From: Ziziphus jujuba
Lineage: Eukaryota; Streptophyta; Magnoliopsida; Rosales; Rhamnaceae
Direction: 5' to 3'
DNA length: 64,000 bases
Assembly: GCF_031755915.1 (NCBI RefSeq)
Contig: NC_083388.1
Location: 8,927,001 to 8,991,000 of the forward strand
The translations under genes and the position numbers were made by a program. The notes beneath the pieces are model-generated. The model saw only the letters and a program-made list of their open reading frames with translations, ran no database searches and had not been told where the DNA came from. Below, in pieces: positions 24,575-36,454 of this stretch (position 1 is the first letter of the stretch; the number at the start of each line of letters is the position of its first letter).

Positions 24575-24770
24575 TTAGTTCTAATATTTTTGGTCAATAC
24601 ATTGAATATTGAAACACGTGATAGTGAACTAGAACACTGACTTCTAATATTGTTGGTCAATATTGAATATTCACATATGGCACATAGATATAATTCATTC
24701 AACATCTTAGTTTCTAACGTTATTGGTCAACATTGAATATTCACACAGCGCACATAGATAATGCACTTAG
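24575..24770. repeat. Three-fold imperfect repeat around TTGGTCAA..TTGAATATT
   Basis: A unit of about 70-80 bp containing TTCTAATATT.TTGGTCAA followed by CATTGAATATT appears three times (centred near 24590, 24655 and 24730). The second and third copies also share CACATAGATA. The function is unknown; the copies are diverged. Confidence 0.6.
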
Positions 24771-26564
24771 TTTTTCACAAAACTCAGTACTATTTTATTC
24801 TTTACTAATTTCTAATAACAAAGGTCAACCTAATATCAAGCCAAAAAAAGAAGTTTTATAAGCTTGTCCAAAAGATCTTATATTAGTGGGAGAATTATCT
24901 ACACATGTATACATTTCCTTCCTAAATCATGTTGGATAATTCAATAAAATTTAATTAAGTTTATATTATTTGTAATAACCCAAAAAAAAAAAAAAAAAGA
25001 GTTCATGTATATATTATCTTTATGTTGATCCTCACTAGCATAATTATGGTCTTGTCTGTTCTTATAACTAGGGCACAAAAATACGTAGATAATACTTAAC
25101 ATATGTAACATCATAAATTATCCCTATTTATTCTACAATAATCACAGTTTATATTATTTGTTTTTTTTTTTTAACAAAACTAATCTCTTTATTAAAAGAA
25201 TGATGCGGAAAAAAAAAAGAAAAAAAGAAAAAAAAAACCATTGAACCGTCTAAAAGAAAATTATGTTTATGTAAATATCCTCAATTACGTATTACGTATT
25301 AAGTATTGTACCTCTAATTCTCAAGGAAAGTGGAGCATAATACAAGATTTGTACAAAAATCTTCTACAAGCAAATTTAGTATATCATAATGATCACTGCG
25401 GCACGTCACAAATTAAGATAATAAAATCCAACAAAACGAAATTGGCAAGGATATCAATGTACTGAGATGTACTTTTATGATCCCAATGATGATCACAAAG
25501 GACGAGCGCATTCATCGTTTCCCGTGGTCAGGGAGACATCAAGTTGGACCCTCAATGGGGTATAAAAGAGAAAAAGAAAATCTCATAAAAACAAAGTAAG
25601 AAAATTAAAAATAGCCCAGTCACTGTCTCACCCAATGCTCGCCACGTATGTACAATGTCGCTCTATTGCAATCAAAATCAATCTCTTCCTTGACGGAACC
25701 ACCCAACCACCACCCTACACGTGCACATGCCTTAAAATCAAAAGTCAGATATGATTTCTAATATATTGCGCGACGTGGTTAAATCGCAGCCGAACACGTC
25801 TGATGGAACCCCGTGAGAAAATCCGACTAGGAGAAATGACGTGTTGGGATCTTCTTGCGACCGCGGCACATTAAAATATGGTACTTTTCCATTTATGACC
25901 ATACGGTTTCAACATTGTTACGTAGTATTAAACTAATTTCTTTTTTTTTCTTTTTTTGGTAAATAGTATCAAGCTAACTTTCTATTTTTTAAAAAAAGAA
26001 AAAAAGAAAAAAGGGTGTTCAGCAAACTTTCATACCTCCTAAAGTTTTTATATGCGTACTATTGTTCCAAAACTTTCAAATCATAAAAAAAAAAAAAAAT
26101 TCATTTCAAAGTGTTATCCTATTTAAGAAAAAGGGCCACAAAAAAAAAAAAAAAAAAAACCGAATCTACTCATAGTCCATATGTTTAACAATTAATGTCT
26201 ATAAATTTTAAAACTTGCTAGTACGCATTTGGTAGTATTTTCTTATTAATATTTATTTTCCATAATATTTTATTTTTTATAAAACTTTTTATTAATAAAT
26301 ACTTTATAAAAATAAATGATATAGTAAAATGTTTGATTTAAACAAGCAATAAGAAGGTTTCCTTTTAGAAGCACCTTTTTTTTTTTTTTTTTATAATAAA
26401 AAGCACTTTCTATTTTTTCATCAAAGACAAAATAAGATTTTTTTTTTTTCTTAACAGCAATTGGAACTCCAGAAGAATTAATAAACAAATTCTTTATGCT
26501 AATTCAATACATAGAAGTTAAAATCCAATAATATTGCAAATTCAAGGGGATATAAAAAGCCAAA

Positions 26565-26584
<20 letters not shown>

Positions 26585-26621
<37 letters not shown>
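26585..26621. repeat. (GA)n microsatellite
   Basis: An uninterrupted GA run of about 37 bp, directly preceded by an (AT)n run. It is a likely length-polymorphic marker. Confidence 0.95.
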
Positions 26622-26625
<4 letters not shown>

Positions 26626-29090
26626 CAAAACGGTAGCTCTAGTGGTGCTCCAATGGTAAAATACCTTATCTGTATCTATGAGTACACGAATTGAGGAGGG
26701 CTTAAGAGGATAACAGGAAAAAATAACAATAATAATATTAAAAAAAAAATTGCGGTGGGACCTAGGTGGCACATGCAATGTACAAGTGTGAGAAGGGAGG
26801 GGCCAGGTGTGAGGTAGTATGACGTGGTATGACACGTACGAACGGCGTGGGGGAGCAAGACAGAAAGCAAGAAGAACGTGAGGTCATGAATATGAGGTGG
26901 CGTTGGTCAGGGCCTGAAGGTATTGAGGTGGCTTCGCTTTGTTTTGCTGCCCTGCCCACCCCATGTGAAACGGTTAAGGCCTAGAGACAGCCTTTCCGAA
27001 CATAGACTGGTCGAATTTTCCTTTCTAAACCTTCTTATTTATTTTTTTGTAGCCCAAAACATTCAAATAAAAAAATAAAAAAGAAGAATAAGAAACTGCA
27101 TGCTTTTTTGGTTGTTTTTGTTTCTGTTTTTAATGCTTAAAATACACTTGTTTCAACCACCACATTCCACTCCTTTTTTCACGAACTTTATGTTTTCTTG
27201 CGAAGACATAACATAAATCGTGTCATAAAACTAAAAAAAAAAATGATATTTTCATGATAATGTAAAGATAATATCTACCTAATATTTATTTATTGCGTTG
27301 TTTGGCATGTTCCATTTCTTAAAGACTTTTTTTTTTTTTTTTGTTCCTCAAAATCCTCCTGCTAACTGCCACCGTCTTTCCTTCAAACGCAACATTTTTT
27401 AATTATTATTATTATTTTTTAACATTATTAGAACTATTTTTTTTCTTATACATTTATATTCTAATAAAGTATAAAATTATGTATGGATTCCAATTCACGA
27501 TCATTATTCGAACTCAAGATGATTATTACATAACTATTCAATGTTGAAGGAGTTGCTTTCTATATTTGACTTTTCACTTTTTTTTTTGCCCTCCTTCCAA
27601 TCACTCTTATTTAGTTGACTATAAATGATCATTTTCTTTCTCTCTTGTTTCTTTCCAACTCATCCTGTCTTCTTACCCGGAAAAAAAAAAAAAAAAGGAT
27701 AGTGTAAGAATTAATATCAACCACATTAATTTTGTTTGTGACTTTATACCAATCATTTACTTGCCTAGGTAGATTAATTAATTAAACCAGAAGCAATTAG
27801 GATCTTTAACATATATAAAATATCTATAAAACTGTAATGGGATTGATAAAATAACTTACAGACTCTTAACTTTATATGTCCTCCCTCGTGGGACGGCTTA
27901 ATTTATTGCTGATTACATATCTAAATCATTATCTTATAAATAAAATAATTCTAAATAATCCAAGGAACCGTAAAAACATAAAAATTAATTATTTTTCATA
28001 TATATAGGAAGATTGCCAAACACAGTGATATAGATTACAAAAGTTTATATATATATCCATATATAGTGAAAGGCTCTTTCAGATCCAGGAAAAGTAAAAA
28101 TCATTGGCAATGATCACGGCATGCGCAGGCTAGAAAGTGACAATGGTTATAAAATAATTAAGGAACAAATAATAATTTCATAAATGAGAAAGTGCAATGA
28201 AGAGTGGGGTACGTGGCAAGCAAATAGAAGACCTATTTTTTGGGTCAAGTGCGGTGCTGCTGGTGCACCTTGAAAGCGTCTACCTTCTTACTGATTAACT
28301 AACCCACCATTTTTAAGGTTTAGTTTGGTAATGGCTCGGAATCCTAAAATTAATTATAAAATAATTTTTAATCATTTATATATTTGGTAAAATTACAATA
28401 AAGTTAATTATTTGAAAATTTTGATGCTTATACAGCAGTTTTTGAAAATAGATCTTAGAATGATTGTAAAAATTTAATTCTTTTATAATCAGAATAAATA
28501 AATTAAAATATCTAAAATATTTTTAACTAATTAATATAATACCAAATTATATTTATCTTTTATCCTTTCAAAATAATCAATCTCAAACTAAAACTATTTT
28601 ATAAATAAAAAACTCAAATAAAGATTTAAATATAAATTAATCACATATAAATTCTTAACCATTTATTATATGTTATTTAATTTTAATATAAAAAGTATAA
28701 AAAATAATTACACATAAATTATTATCTTAAAAAAATTATTTTAATAGCAATAAAATTTATAACAATTCAATTTTATAAATTATCAAAACTTATTTATACA
28801 TATTATCTTTTTAATACAGTTTTTTTTTTTCGGTTTTTCATCACACAAATATAACTAGATTCTTTTAAAATCTAAAAAACATTGCTAAATTAAGTCTAAG
28901 ACCTAAACGACACGTAGAAAGTTATTGTGCCAAAAATGGCCAAGGATAAGAAAAATGGGAAAAGCAAATAATAAATAAAAAAAATAAAAGGAAAAAAAAT
29001 TGCTTTACAGGCTCGCACTTTTGGCGAGCAAAAGAGTGTACGGACACTGGATAGAAAGCAGTTAGATATCAGGAAAAGGCAGACGATGTT

Positions 29091-29098
29091 ACACGTGT
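29091..29098. promoter_or_regulatory. ACACGTGT G-box/ABRE upstream of CYP707A
   Basis: A palindromic ACACGTGT about 1.1 kb upstream of the P450 start codon, in a GC-richer patch. CYP707A genes are known to be induced by ABA as feedback, so a bZIP site here is plausible. It is a single site and far from the start. Confidence 0.3.
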
Positions 29099-29416
29099 AA
29101 AAGGAACGAGTCCCGCTGGGGCTTCTTTCTGTATCAGAGAGAGTTTTTTCTGATTGAAATCACGAGTTGCCTACATTACATTGGTGCCTGGGCTGGGCTC
29201 TTGGCTCGAGCTGATGATCAGCTTCTCAGCTTCAGCTGACACACAGGCTTTTCCCTTACGCAACCCCACGCTTTCCTTTTAGAGCGTGCATGACACGGGT
29301 CTCTCCTATTTTCTCTGACTTTGTAACGTGTCATCATATTTTATTTATTTTGCTCATTCTTTTTGTTTCTTTTGTCTAATTATGTGAATATTTTACTAAA
29401 ATTTTTTTTATATGGT

Positions 29417-29447
<31 letters not shown>

Positions 29448-30094
29448 GAAGATAATATGGCTAATGGTAGGGTATCGTTTTTATACTGTTATTTTAATGC
29501 TTAGAGATTTATTTTTCACATGATTTTTATAAATATGTTTATAATTTACCCTTTTTTTTTCCAAATATTATAGGGATTCTGTTATAATATCGTATCAGGT
29601 TCAAACATGCAAAGATCCTCTAATGAATTTTATTTTATTTTTTTGGGGCAGATTAGTGAATGTTATGTAATAATTTAGTAGTTATACATTTATAATTAAG
29701 GTTCATATTACTATTGTGTATTTGTACTAATTAAGTGTACATCTTGACAACCTTTTCATATGTGTATGATTTTAATTAAGCATTGAATTACATATAAGTA
29801 ATCAAAATTAAGTTCTTATACGGTAACAGAAAAAAAACTATAGAAACGATTTTTGACAAATTTACCATTTCAAATATAAATAGATATTTTTTTGAATAAT
29901 AATTCTGAAATTGAATTTTCAATTCAACATTAAATCGGAAAACGAACTTAATAAATGGAGGAGAAAGAGCGAAATGAAAAGGAAAGGGAATGACCTTAAA
30001 ACGAGAGAGGGGGCAGAGAAATTTTCCACAAGATAGTGACATAATCACTCTACCCACCTCTCTTCAAACGTTTTTTGCCTTTCCCCCTCCTACC

Positions 30095-30104
30095 CTATAA
30101 AATT
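30095..30104 (+). promoter_or_regulatory. Probable TATA box of the CYP707A gene
   Basis: CTATAAAATT lies about 92 bp upstream of the first ATG (30187), with a pyrimidine-rich leader (30117-30178) between. Position and composition are typical of a plant core promoter. Confidence 0.65.
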
Positions 30105-30186
30105 CGACAACCACACCATTCTCTTCTTCACTGCTCCACTGCCTCTCTATAGTTTCACCTTTCTTTGAGGCTTTTTTTAAACCATC

Positions 30187-33100
30187 ATGCAACTATTTTC
30201 TTCGCCACCTTTTTCTTATTATCATGCTTTGCATTATTATTCTCAGTTCCAGTCTCACCCCATCATGTTGACAATTCTCCTCTCTTCTTTGCTTCTTCCT
30301 CTTCTTCTGCACTTCTTCTGTTTTCAATGGCGCCAACCGAGAACCAAACGCTTACCACCAGGTTCAATGGGTTGGCCTTACATAGGAGAAACTCTCAAGC
30401 TCTACACTCAAAACCCAAATACCTTCTTTGCCAAAAGACAACAACGGTAAATAAAAAGAAATTAATCAATTTCTGGCTGTAGACATGGATTATTTGTTTT
30501 TATTTTTAATTTTTAATTTTTGATAATTATATATTATTTTTTTAATTTTAAAGATACGGAGATATATTTAAGACGTATATATTGGGATGTCCATGCGTGA
30601 TGATTTCGAGCCCCGAAGCAGCGAAAACGGTTTTGGTGACTCGTGCAAATCTGTTCAGGCCGACATATCCACCGAGCAAAGAGAGAATGATAGGACCAGA
30701 AGCAATATTCTTTCACCAAGGGGCCTACCATTCAAAGCTGAAGAAGTTGGTTCAGGCTAACTTCCTACCATCTGCTATAAAAGGTTCAGTTTCAGAGATT
30801 GAGCTTATCGTTCTGAGACTTTTACCCACTTGGAACAATAACAACATCGTCAACACTTTGCAAGAGATGAAGAAGGTAAGTGTATGTGTTAACAATATAT
30901 GTGTCGGTCTGTCAAATTTTGTTATTATTATTTATTTTAGTGCATATATATATGTAATATGACTTTAGCTATATAGGTAGCTCTGAGCAAATATTAGGAG
31001 GAATCTAAAAGTTTGTTGCTATTTTGTTCGTTGCTCTGTGTCAGTATGCTTTTGATGTGGCAATGATTTCAGTGTTTGGAAAAAAACTGGACCCAGAAAT
31101 GGAAGGAATTAAACATCTGTATCAATGCCTTGAGAAAGGCTATAATTCCATGCCGATAAATCTGCCAGGAACTCTTTTCCACAAAGCAATAAAGGTATAT
31201 ATATTTATTGATCTCTTTCTACATCTTTCATTCTTTTTGTCCCACGTTGCCTTTTTTTTTTTTTTTTTCTAGATATATATTAATTATATGTCCTCTCTTT
31301 TTGGTCTTTTTGACATATGTGATATTTGGTCTATATTATGAAACAATTAATATATATATATATATAAGCTAAAGTAATAGTATGTAATAGTTTAATAAAT
31401 CCGGTGAAGTGTTTTTTTTTTTTTTTTTTCGTAATTCTTATTTTTATGTGATGCCTGTAATTATGAATCTTGGTGCTAAAGGCAAGGAAACTTCTGAATG
31501 AGACTTTGAGGCGGATGATAGAGAAGAGAAGGAAGAGCAAGAATCAAAGTGATGGTGGTTTATTGGGAGTGTTTTTGGGAAGCAAAGATGAGAGTCCGAA
31601 TGAGTTCAGTGACTCTCAGATTGCTGATAATATCATTGGGGTTATCTTTGCTGCTCATGATACTACTGCTAGTGTCTTAACATGGATTTTGAAGTATCTC
31701 CACGACAATGGCGATCTCTTAGAAGCCGTCACGGTAACTTATTGTAAATTTCTCTCTTATTTCTTTGTTTCCAAACAGACCAAGTTTTAATATCAGCAAT
31801 TCAATGTTTCAGAGGGAACAAGAAGAAATTCAAAGCAAGTTAAAGGGAGAGAATCGTGGGCTTACTTGGGAGGATACTAGGAAGATGTCATTGACTAGCC
31901 GGGTATATATATATATACATATATATATTATATGATTGATCAAAATTCAAGTCTTTTTTGAAAATATATAATGATTTTAATTTAGTGGTTTTATAGTGTA
32001 TATTTTATGTGTGAATTACAGTACTGGTGGGGAAATTAGAGTGAATAAATATTGGAAATTAAAACATTTTTCAGGTGATTCAAGAAACACTGAGAGCAGC
32101 AAGTATACTTTCATTCACATTCAGAGAAGCAGTACAAGATGTGGAGTTTGAAGGCTACTTCATCCCTAAAGGTTGGAAAGTACTTCCTCTCTTCAGAAGC
32201 ATTCATCATTGTGCTGATTTCTTCCCTCAGCCCGACAAGTTCGACCCTTCGAGATTCGAGGTGAATTAATTAATTAAACCTTAATTAGCCAAAGAAAAAT
32301 ATCATTATTTACAAATCATGATAAAGAGGAAATTTAATTATGATTTTACCGGCCCCAATGTATTTTGTATGTCTCACTGGACAATGGTTCATGAAGTGGG
32401 TCATGAAGCAAGCTGCTACTGTTATACTCTATCCTGTTCTGCAAAAAATATAAGGTTATCGATGGTTGGATTATCTTGGTAGTGTCCCTTTCATTTTGTA
32501 TGTATTGAATCTTCCTCTGTTTTGATGATTTGGTGATGGAAATCTTTCAACTATCAAGTCACGTGAGCTGCTTTTGTACGGTAGCCAAAAACCTTTTGTA
32601 GTGTAAGCTTGTCTTCAAGTATATTTGCATATATCCCGGCTAAAACTGAAGCACATATAATATATTATATATAAGAAAAGGATAAGTAAGAGGTAGAAGA
32701 TTTATATATAAGATCCTGTAAATTGGTTTGAATAGTAATAATATTCGTTTGGATTTGATTTGATTTGATTTTTATTTGTGATTGTGTAGGTGCCACCAAG
32801 ACCAAACACCTACCTTCCGTTTGGAAATGGCGTGCATTCTTGTCCAGGGAGTGAGATGGCTAAGCTTGAGACGCTTGTCCTTCTTCATCATCTCACCACA
32901 ACTTACAGGTTCTCTCTCTAGTTTACGTAAAAACTAATAGACATAAATAATATACATGTATATACAAAAATTATCTATTAGATTTCATAGATAGTTTATA
33001 TATATTAAATGATAGTGTTTACTATAATTTCATTATCAGTAATTGAACGTTGAGCGTTCAATATAAATTATTTGATGGAATCCACTATAAATAATTTATG

Positions 33101-34461
33101 TGTACATATGTACATTTCTAATTTTGAAACTAAAATATGTCAACCCATTTTTTTTGCAACTAACAATAATCACCATATATGATGGAGTTTAACAAACAAG
33201 AGTCGTCCAATTGAACCTAAATCCAAGGTTGGAGTTCAAAAACTATAATACAAATGCAAATCACAAGTAATACGATATTTAGTATATAGATATATGCTTT
33301 TGGTTTATGTGAAGTAGAAAGAGGAGTTTTTGTAAGTTAGTTTTGTCTGGCTTTGGTTGACTAAGGGTAGCTGCCTAGCTGGAGGGGTTTAGAGGGCAAA
33401 GGGGGATTGAATACTGGTGGTCCCTTTAGAGTGTTCCTTGGGCTATGGAAGTGGTCCTGAGTTCCAGTGGGGGAGAGTGGGCATAGATCTATCAGTTAAC
33501 AGGGAAGGTGTAGGGTACCATACCCAAATAGACTCCTCACTTAGGTGGCAATGGACACGTGGCCTGCATGCACTTTGAAAGTCTGACCTCTTCATAACAT
33601 GGAAGGCAACCTTAGACTTCATCAACAATATATTATATGTTTTTCCTCCACCTTAGAAATTACTTGTGTCTTTTCAGAAATTTTCTGCAAATTTCATGCA
33701 TTGTATTTAGTTCCTTACTATTTTTATCATGGTAGTCATGATAAATGATATTTGCATGGATGAAAATTTAGATAAAATTTTTCTTTTGAAGTTTATCTAC
33801 TATACTATAATCACATGGTCACAAAATTTTCATTCAATTTGTTAAATAAAAATTTGAAAAAAACTTTTTCGTCATGAAAATGAGAGTTTGGCTAATCAGC
33901 TTTCTTTTCGTACTTTACTGACTACCTCCTTTCAGAACGTTACTTTCAGTGTTTCCTCAATCCTACTCGACTTTGCACATCTTTCTTTTCAAAAGGTTTT
34001 GTAGACGTGCAGTTCTTACATGGATTGTGGACAGGAAAACTAAATGAAAGCATTTTTTATTATTTTTTTTGGGCATACAATTGTCAAAATTTTCCTACTG
34101 CTGGGACCTGACCTTTAATCGTATTCAACTAATGGAATTGTTTTTATTAAGATTTCTGTGATAGATTGGTACTTTCCCTGAAAATCTCTTTGCTTCTGCT
34201 TCTCTGGTGGTCCCCATCATTTTCCAAAGTTTCTAAAATTGGTCCTATTCCATACCACTAGGCTTCGAGGATATCTCCAAACTGATTTACTTTCAAACTT
34301 ATGATAGTTTGTGGTGTTGTTGACATTTTCCATTATTGTTGAACAGGTGGAAAGTGGTGGGAGATGAAAATGGGATACAGTATGGCCCTTTCCCTGTACC
34401 CAAACAAGGCTTGCCAATAAGGGTATTCAAAAGGAAGAAGAAGGACATCAAGGGGACCTAA
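30187..34461 (+). CDS. CYP707A: Cytochrome P450, abscisic acid 8'-hydroxylase (CYP707A type)
   Basis: Eight exons read through in frame: 30187-30446, 30554-30875, 31045-31194, 31482-31733, 31813-31902, 32075-32260, 32790-32908, 34347-34461 (497 residues). The family 8'-hydroxylates ABA at the ER membrane, starting its breakdown to phaseic acid, and governs dormancy and drought recovery. Visible marks are a hydrophobic anchor (28-46), the hinge LPPGSMGWPYIG (56-67), ILGCPCVM, the I-helix FAAHDTTAS (300-308), the K-helix ETLR (362-365), DPSRFE, and the haem loop FGNGVHSCPG with Cys438; the end PFPVPKQGLPIR is typical of CYP707A. The first ATG gives 26 residues before the anchor. A second in-frame ATG at 30265 (Met27) would put the anchor at the N-terminus as usual and may be the real start. 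Intron 7 is 1.4 kb. The closest type in my memory is CYP707A4. Confidence 0.93.
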
Positions 34462-36454
34462 AAACTCCCCGTTACCGGGTTCTTGACGACTCGCTTATAC
34501 AATGGGGAAAAAATGCAAGAAAACCCCCGTTGAGGTTTCAAGTTGTTTTAGTAGTGTTTGCTTTTTTAGAAGTTGTCGTTGGGAATCCTATGTTAAGAGC
34601 TTAGCTTTAGCAGCCCTGCTCTTTTTTGTCCAAGTTTGTTTTTAATGTAGGGTGAAGGGTCGGTTTCAGTTTTCAACAGCTATGTATGTGTAAACCCAAA
34701 AAAAAAAAAAAAAAAAAAAAAAAGGAAAAAAAAAAAAAAAAAAAAACCGAATGGCCAAAAATACAAAAAACCAACAGTGTTTCTTTAGAATGTGTGAATT
34801 ACAGAGGTTTTTCATGGGTTCTGAGGATCAAATGTGTGTGGTTTTGAATGGAAACGATGTAGCTTTCATTCGCTTAGATCTTTTTCCATCTCTCTTCTCT
34901 GGCTGACAAACAAAGAGCTAAGTCTTAAAAGAGATAACCTAGGCCAAGCTGGAGTACCCATCACAAGGCCTCTGGGTGTGAAACACGCGGCGGAAATGAG
35001 GTGTGCACACTAGGCTTCCACGTTGGGCAGTGTTTCAGCACAATATTTTCGCCTTGCTTGGATAACTTTTTGGTGTTTGTATCAGAAAGAGAAGGACAAA
35101 CACCAACCTAAATCTTTTTTTTACATCAAATATATAATCAACACATCCTAAGTGCAAAGTTCATCTAAAGGAATGAACGCAATACAGTATGATTATGAAG
35201 AATGCAAAGCCAATTGGCTAAGTTTTCTTCCACTTCCACCTAGAACCAAGTCAAACTTTCCTGTTGCGAGCGAATAATCCTCAATCTATAAGAATGGCAA
35301 AACACATACCAGGTGGGATGAAATTCTTCAATTTGTGGGAGTAAGTAAACTCCCTAAAAGAAGGTTCTCTGCAAATTACTATAAATTGAAATTAGTAGTT
35401 GCAATCCACACCTGAAAATGCACACTCTGATTGCTTCTATTAATTTGGGTTTTGGTTGAAAGTAACACAAAACAGAAACGAGGAAAGTGAAATATAATAA
35501 TAAAGAAAATGTTTGTGGAACTCTATATGAAATGGCTTTACCAGGAAAGAATGGTTTTTCCATTTAAAGAAAAGGTAATAATAACCATGGCAGAGTATGA
35601 TACATAACAATCATGATCAGAACCCACTTTGGCATCAGGACTTTTCAAGTATATCATCAAATGCTTAGTATGGTCATTTTCATATCCTGAATATGAAAAA
35701 GTATATTAAAGATCTTTTAGTTATCAATCTTTTTTTTCATGTTTGAAACGTATGTAATCATGTCTGAATATACCACCATTAACTAACTAGTCAAATGATA
35801 CACGATGATACTGAATGGACATAAAACTGGCATCAGAACATGACAAGTGTATCTCTAAAGCCAAGTTAAATCATTTCATATTCTAAACATGGAAAACATA
35901 TAGCAAAGGATATATTCAAGAGTCTAAAACTTGTTATAACGATTGAAAATGACATCGATAATCAAGTCAAAATTCTTTGCAACTGTAGCCAGAAAAGAAA
36001 AGGGTCACAATCTCAAGTCACATTGAAACCTGTGTAATGTGGGGAAAGGCACATCAAAGTAAATGGATCCATTTTCCAACCATGGAAATCATATGGATAC
36101 AAATTCTTAATCTAAATTGATTAGACCATGGCACAAACTTTTCAACTAAAATAAATGAAGAAACTGAGTATTGGGACACCATCTGTCCCCACAGACAAAC
36201 ACGTAGGAGAAGACAACACAGAAAATGAAAGGCAAAAAGGAGGAACAGGGCATCCCAGTGCAAAAGGTTGACACGAAGTAAGGTGCTGAAAAAGAACCAA
36301 TTATTAGTCTCTAAGCGTGCAAAAATGTGAAAACACAGAAAGGGCATAAAAAAGAGTAATTTTTCTTGATTGCCCTAATAAGGATAAAACTTCTGCTAAA
36401 TTTTTAAGTAGATAGAGTTTACGGCTCCTGCAAAGTGTCTAGCACATTGCAGAG
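34462..36454. other. 3' flank of CYP707A and intergenic region
   Basis: The P450 3' UTR probably ends before a long A-rich tract (34697-34746: two poly(A) runs separated by GG). Beyond it I see no coding frame, RNA gene or repeat of note. Confidence 0.5.

Larger units (their letters stand above)
20300..30090. other. Intergenic region, no gene recognised
   Basis: AT-rich sequence with many homopolymer runs. It holds a MITE-like stretch (about 21117-21385, with facing AAATTTGGTCA and TGACCAAATAAATTT ends), a three-fold imperfect repeat (24575-24770), a GC-richer patch with ACGT motifs and a TATAAAAG (25490-25870), a (GA)n tract (26585-26621), a GC-richer patch (26740-27000), and a GC-richer patch (29005-29300) upstream of the P450 gene. 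No frame resembles a known protein. Confidence 0.5.

Noticed and set aside
26542..26959. Three overlapping minus-strand frames near the (GA)n tract
   Set aside because: They are driven by the GA/CT repeat and AT runs, begin at non-ATG codons in part, and show no recognised motif.
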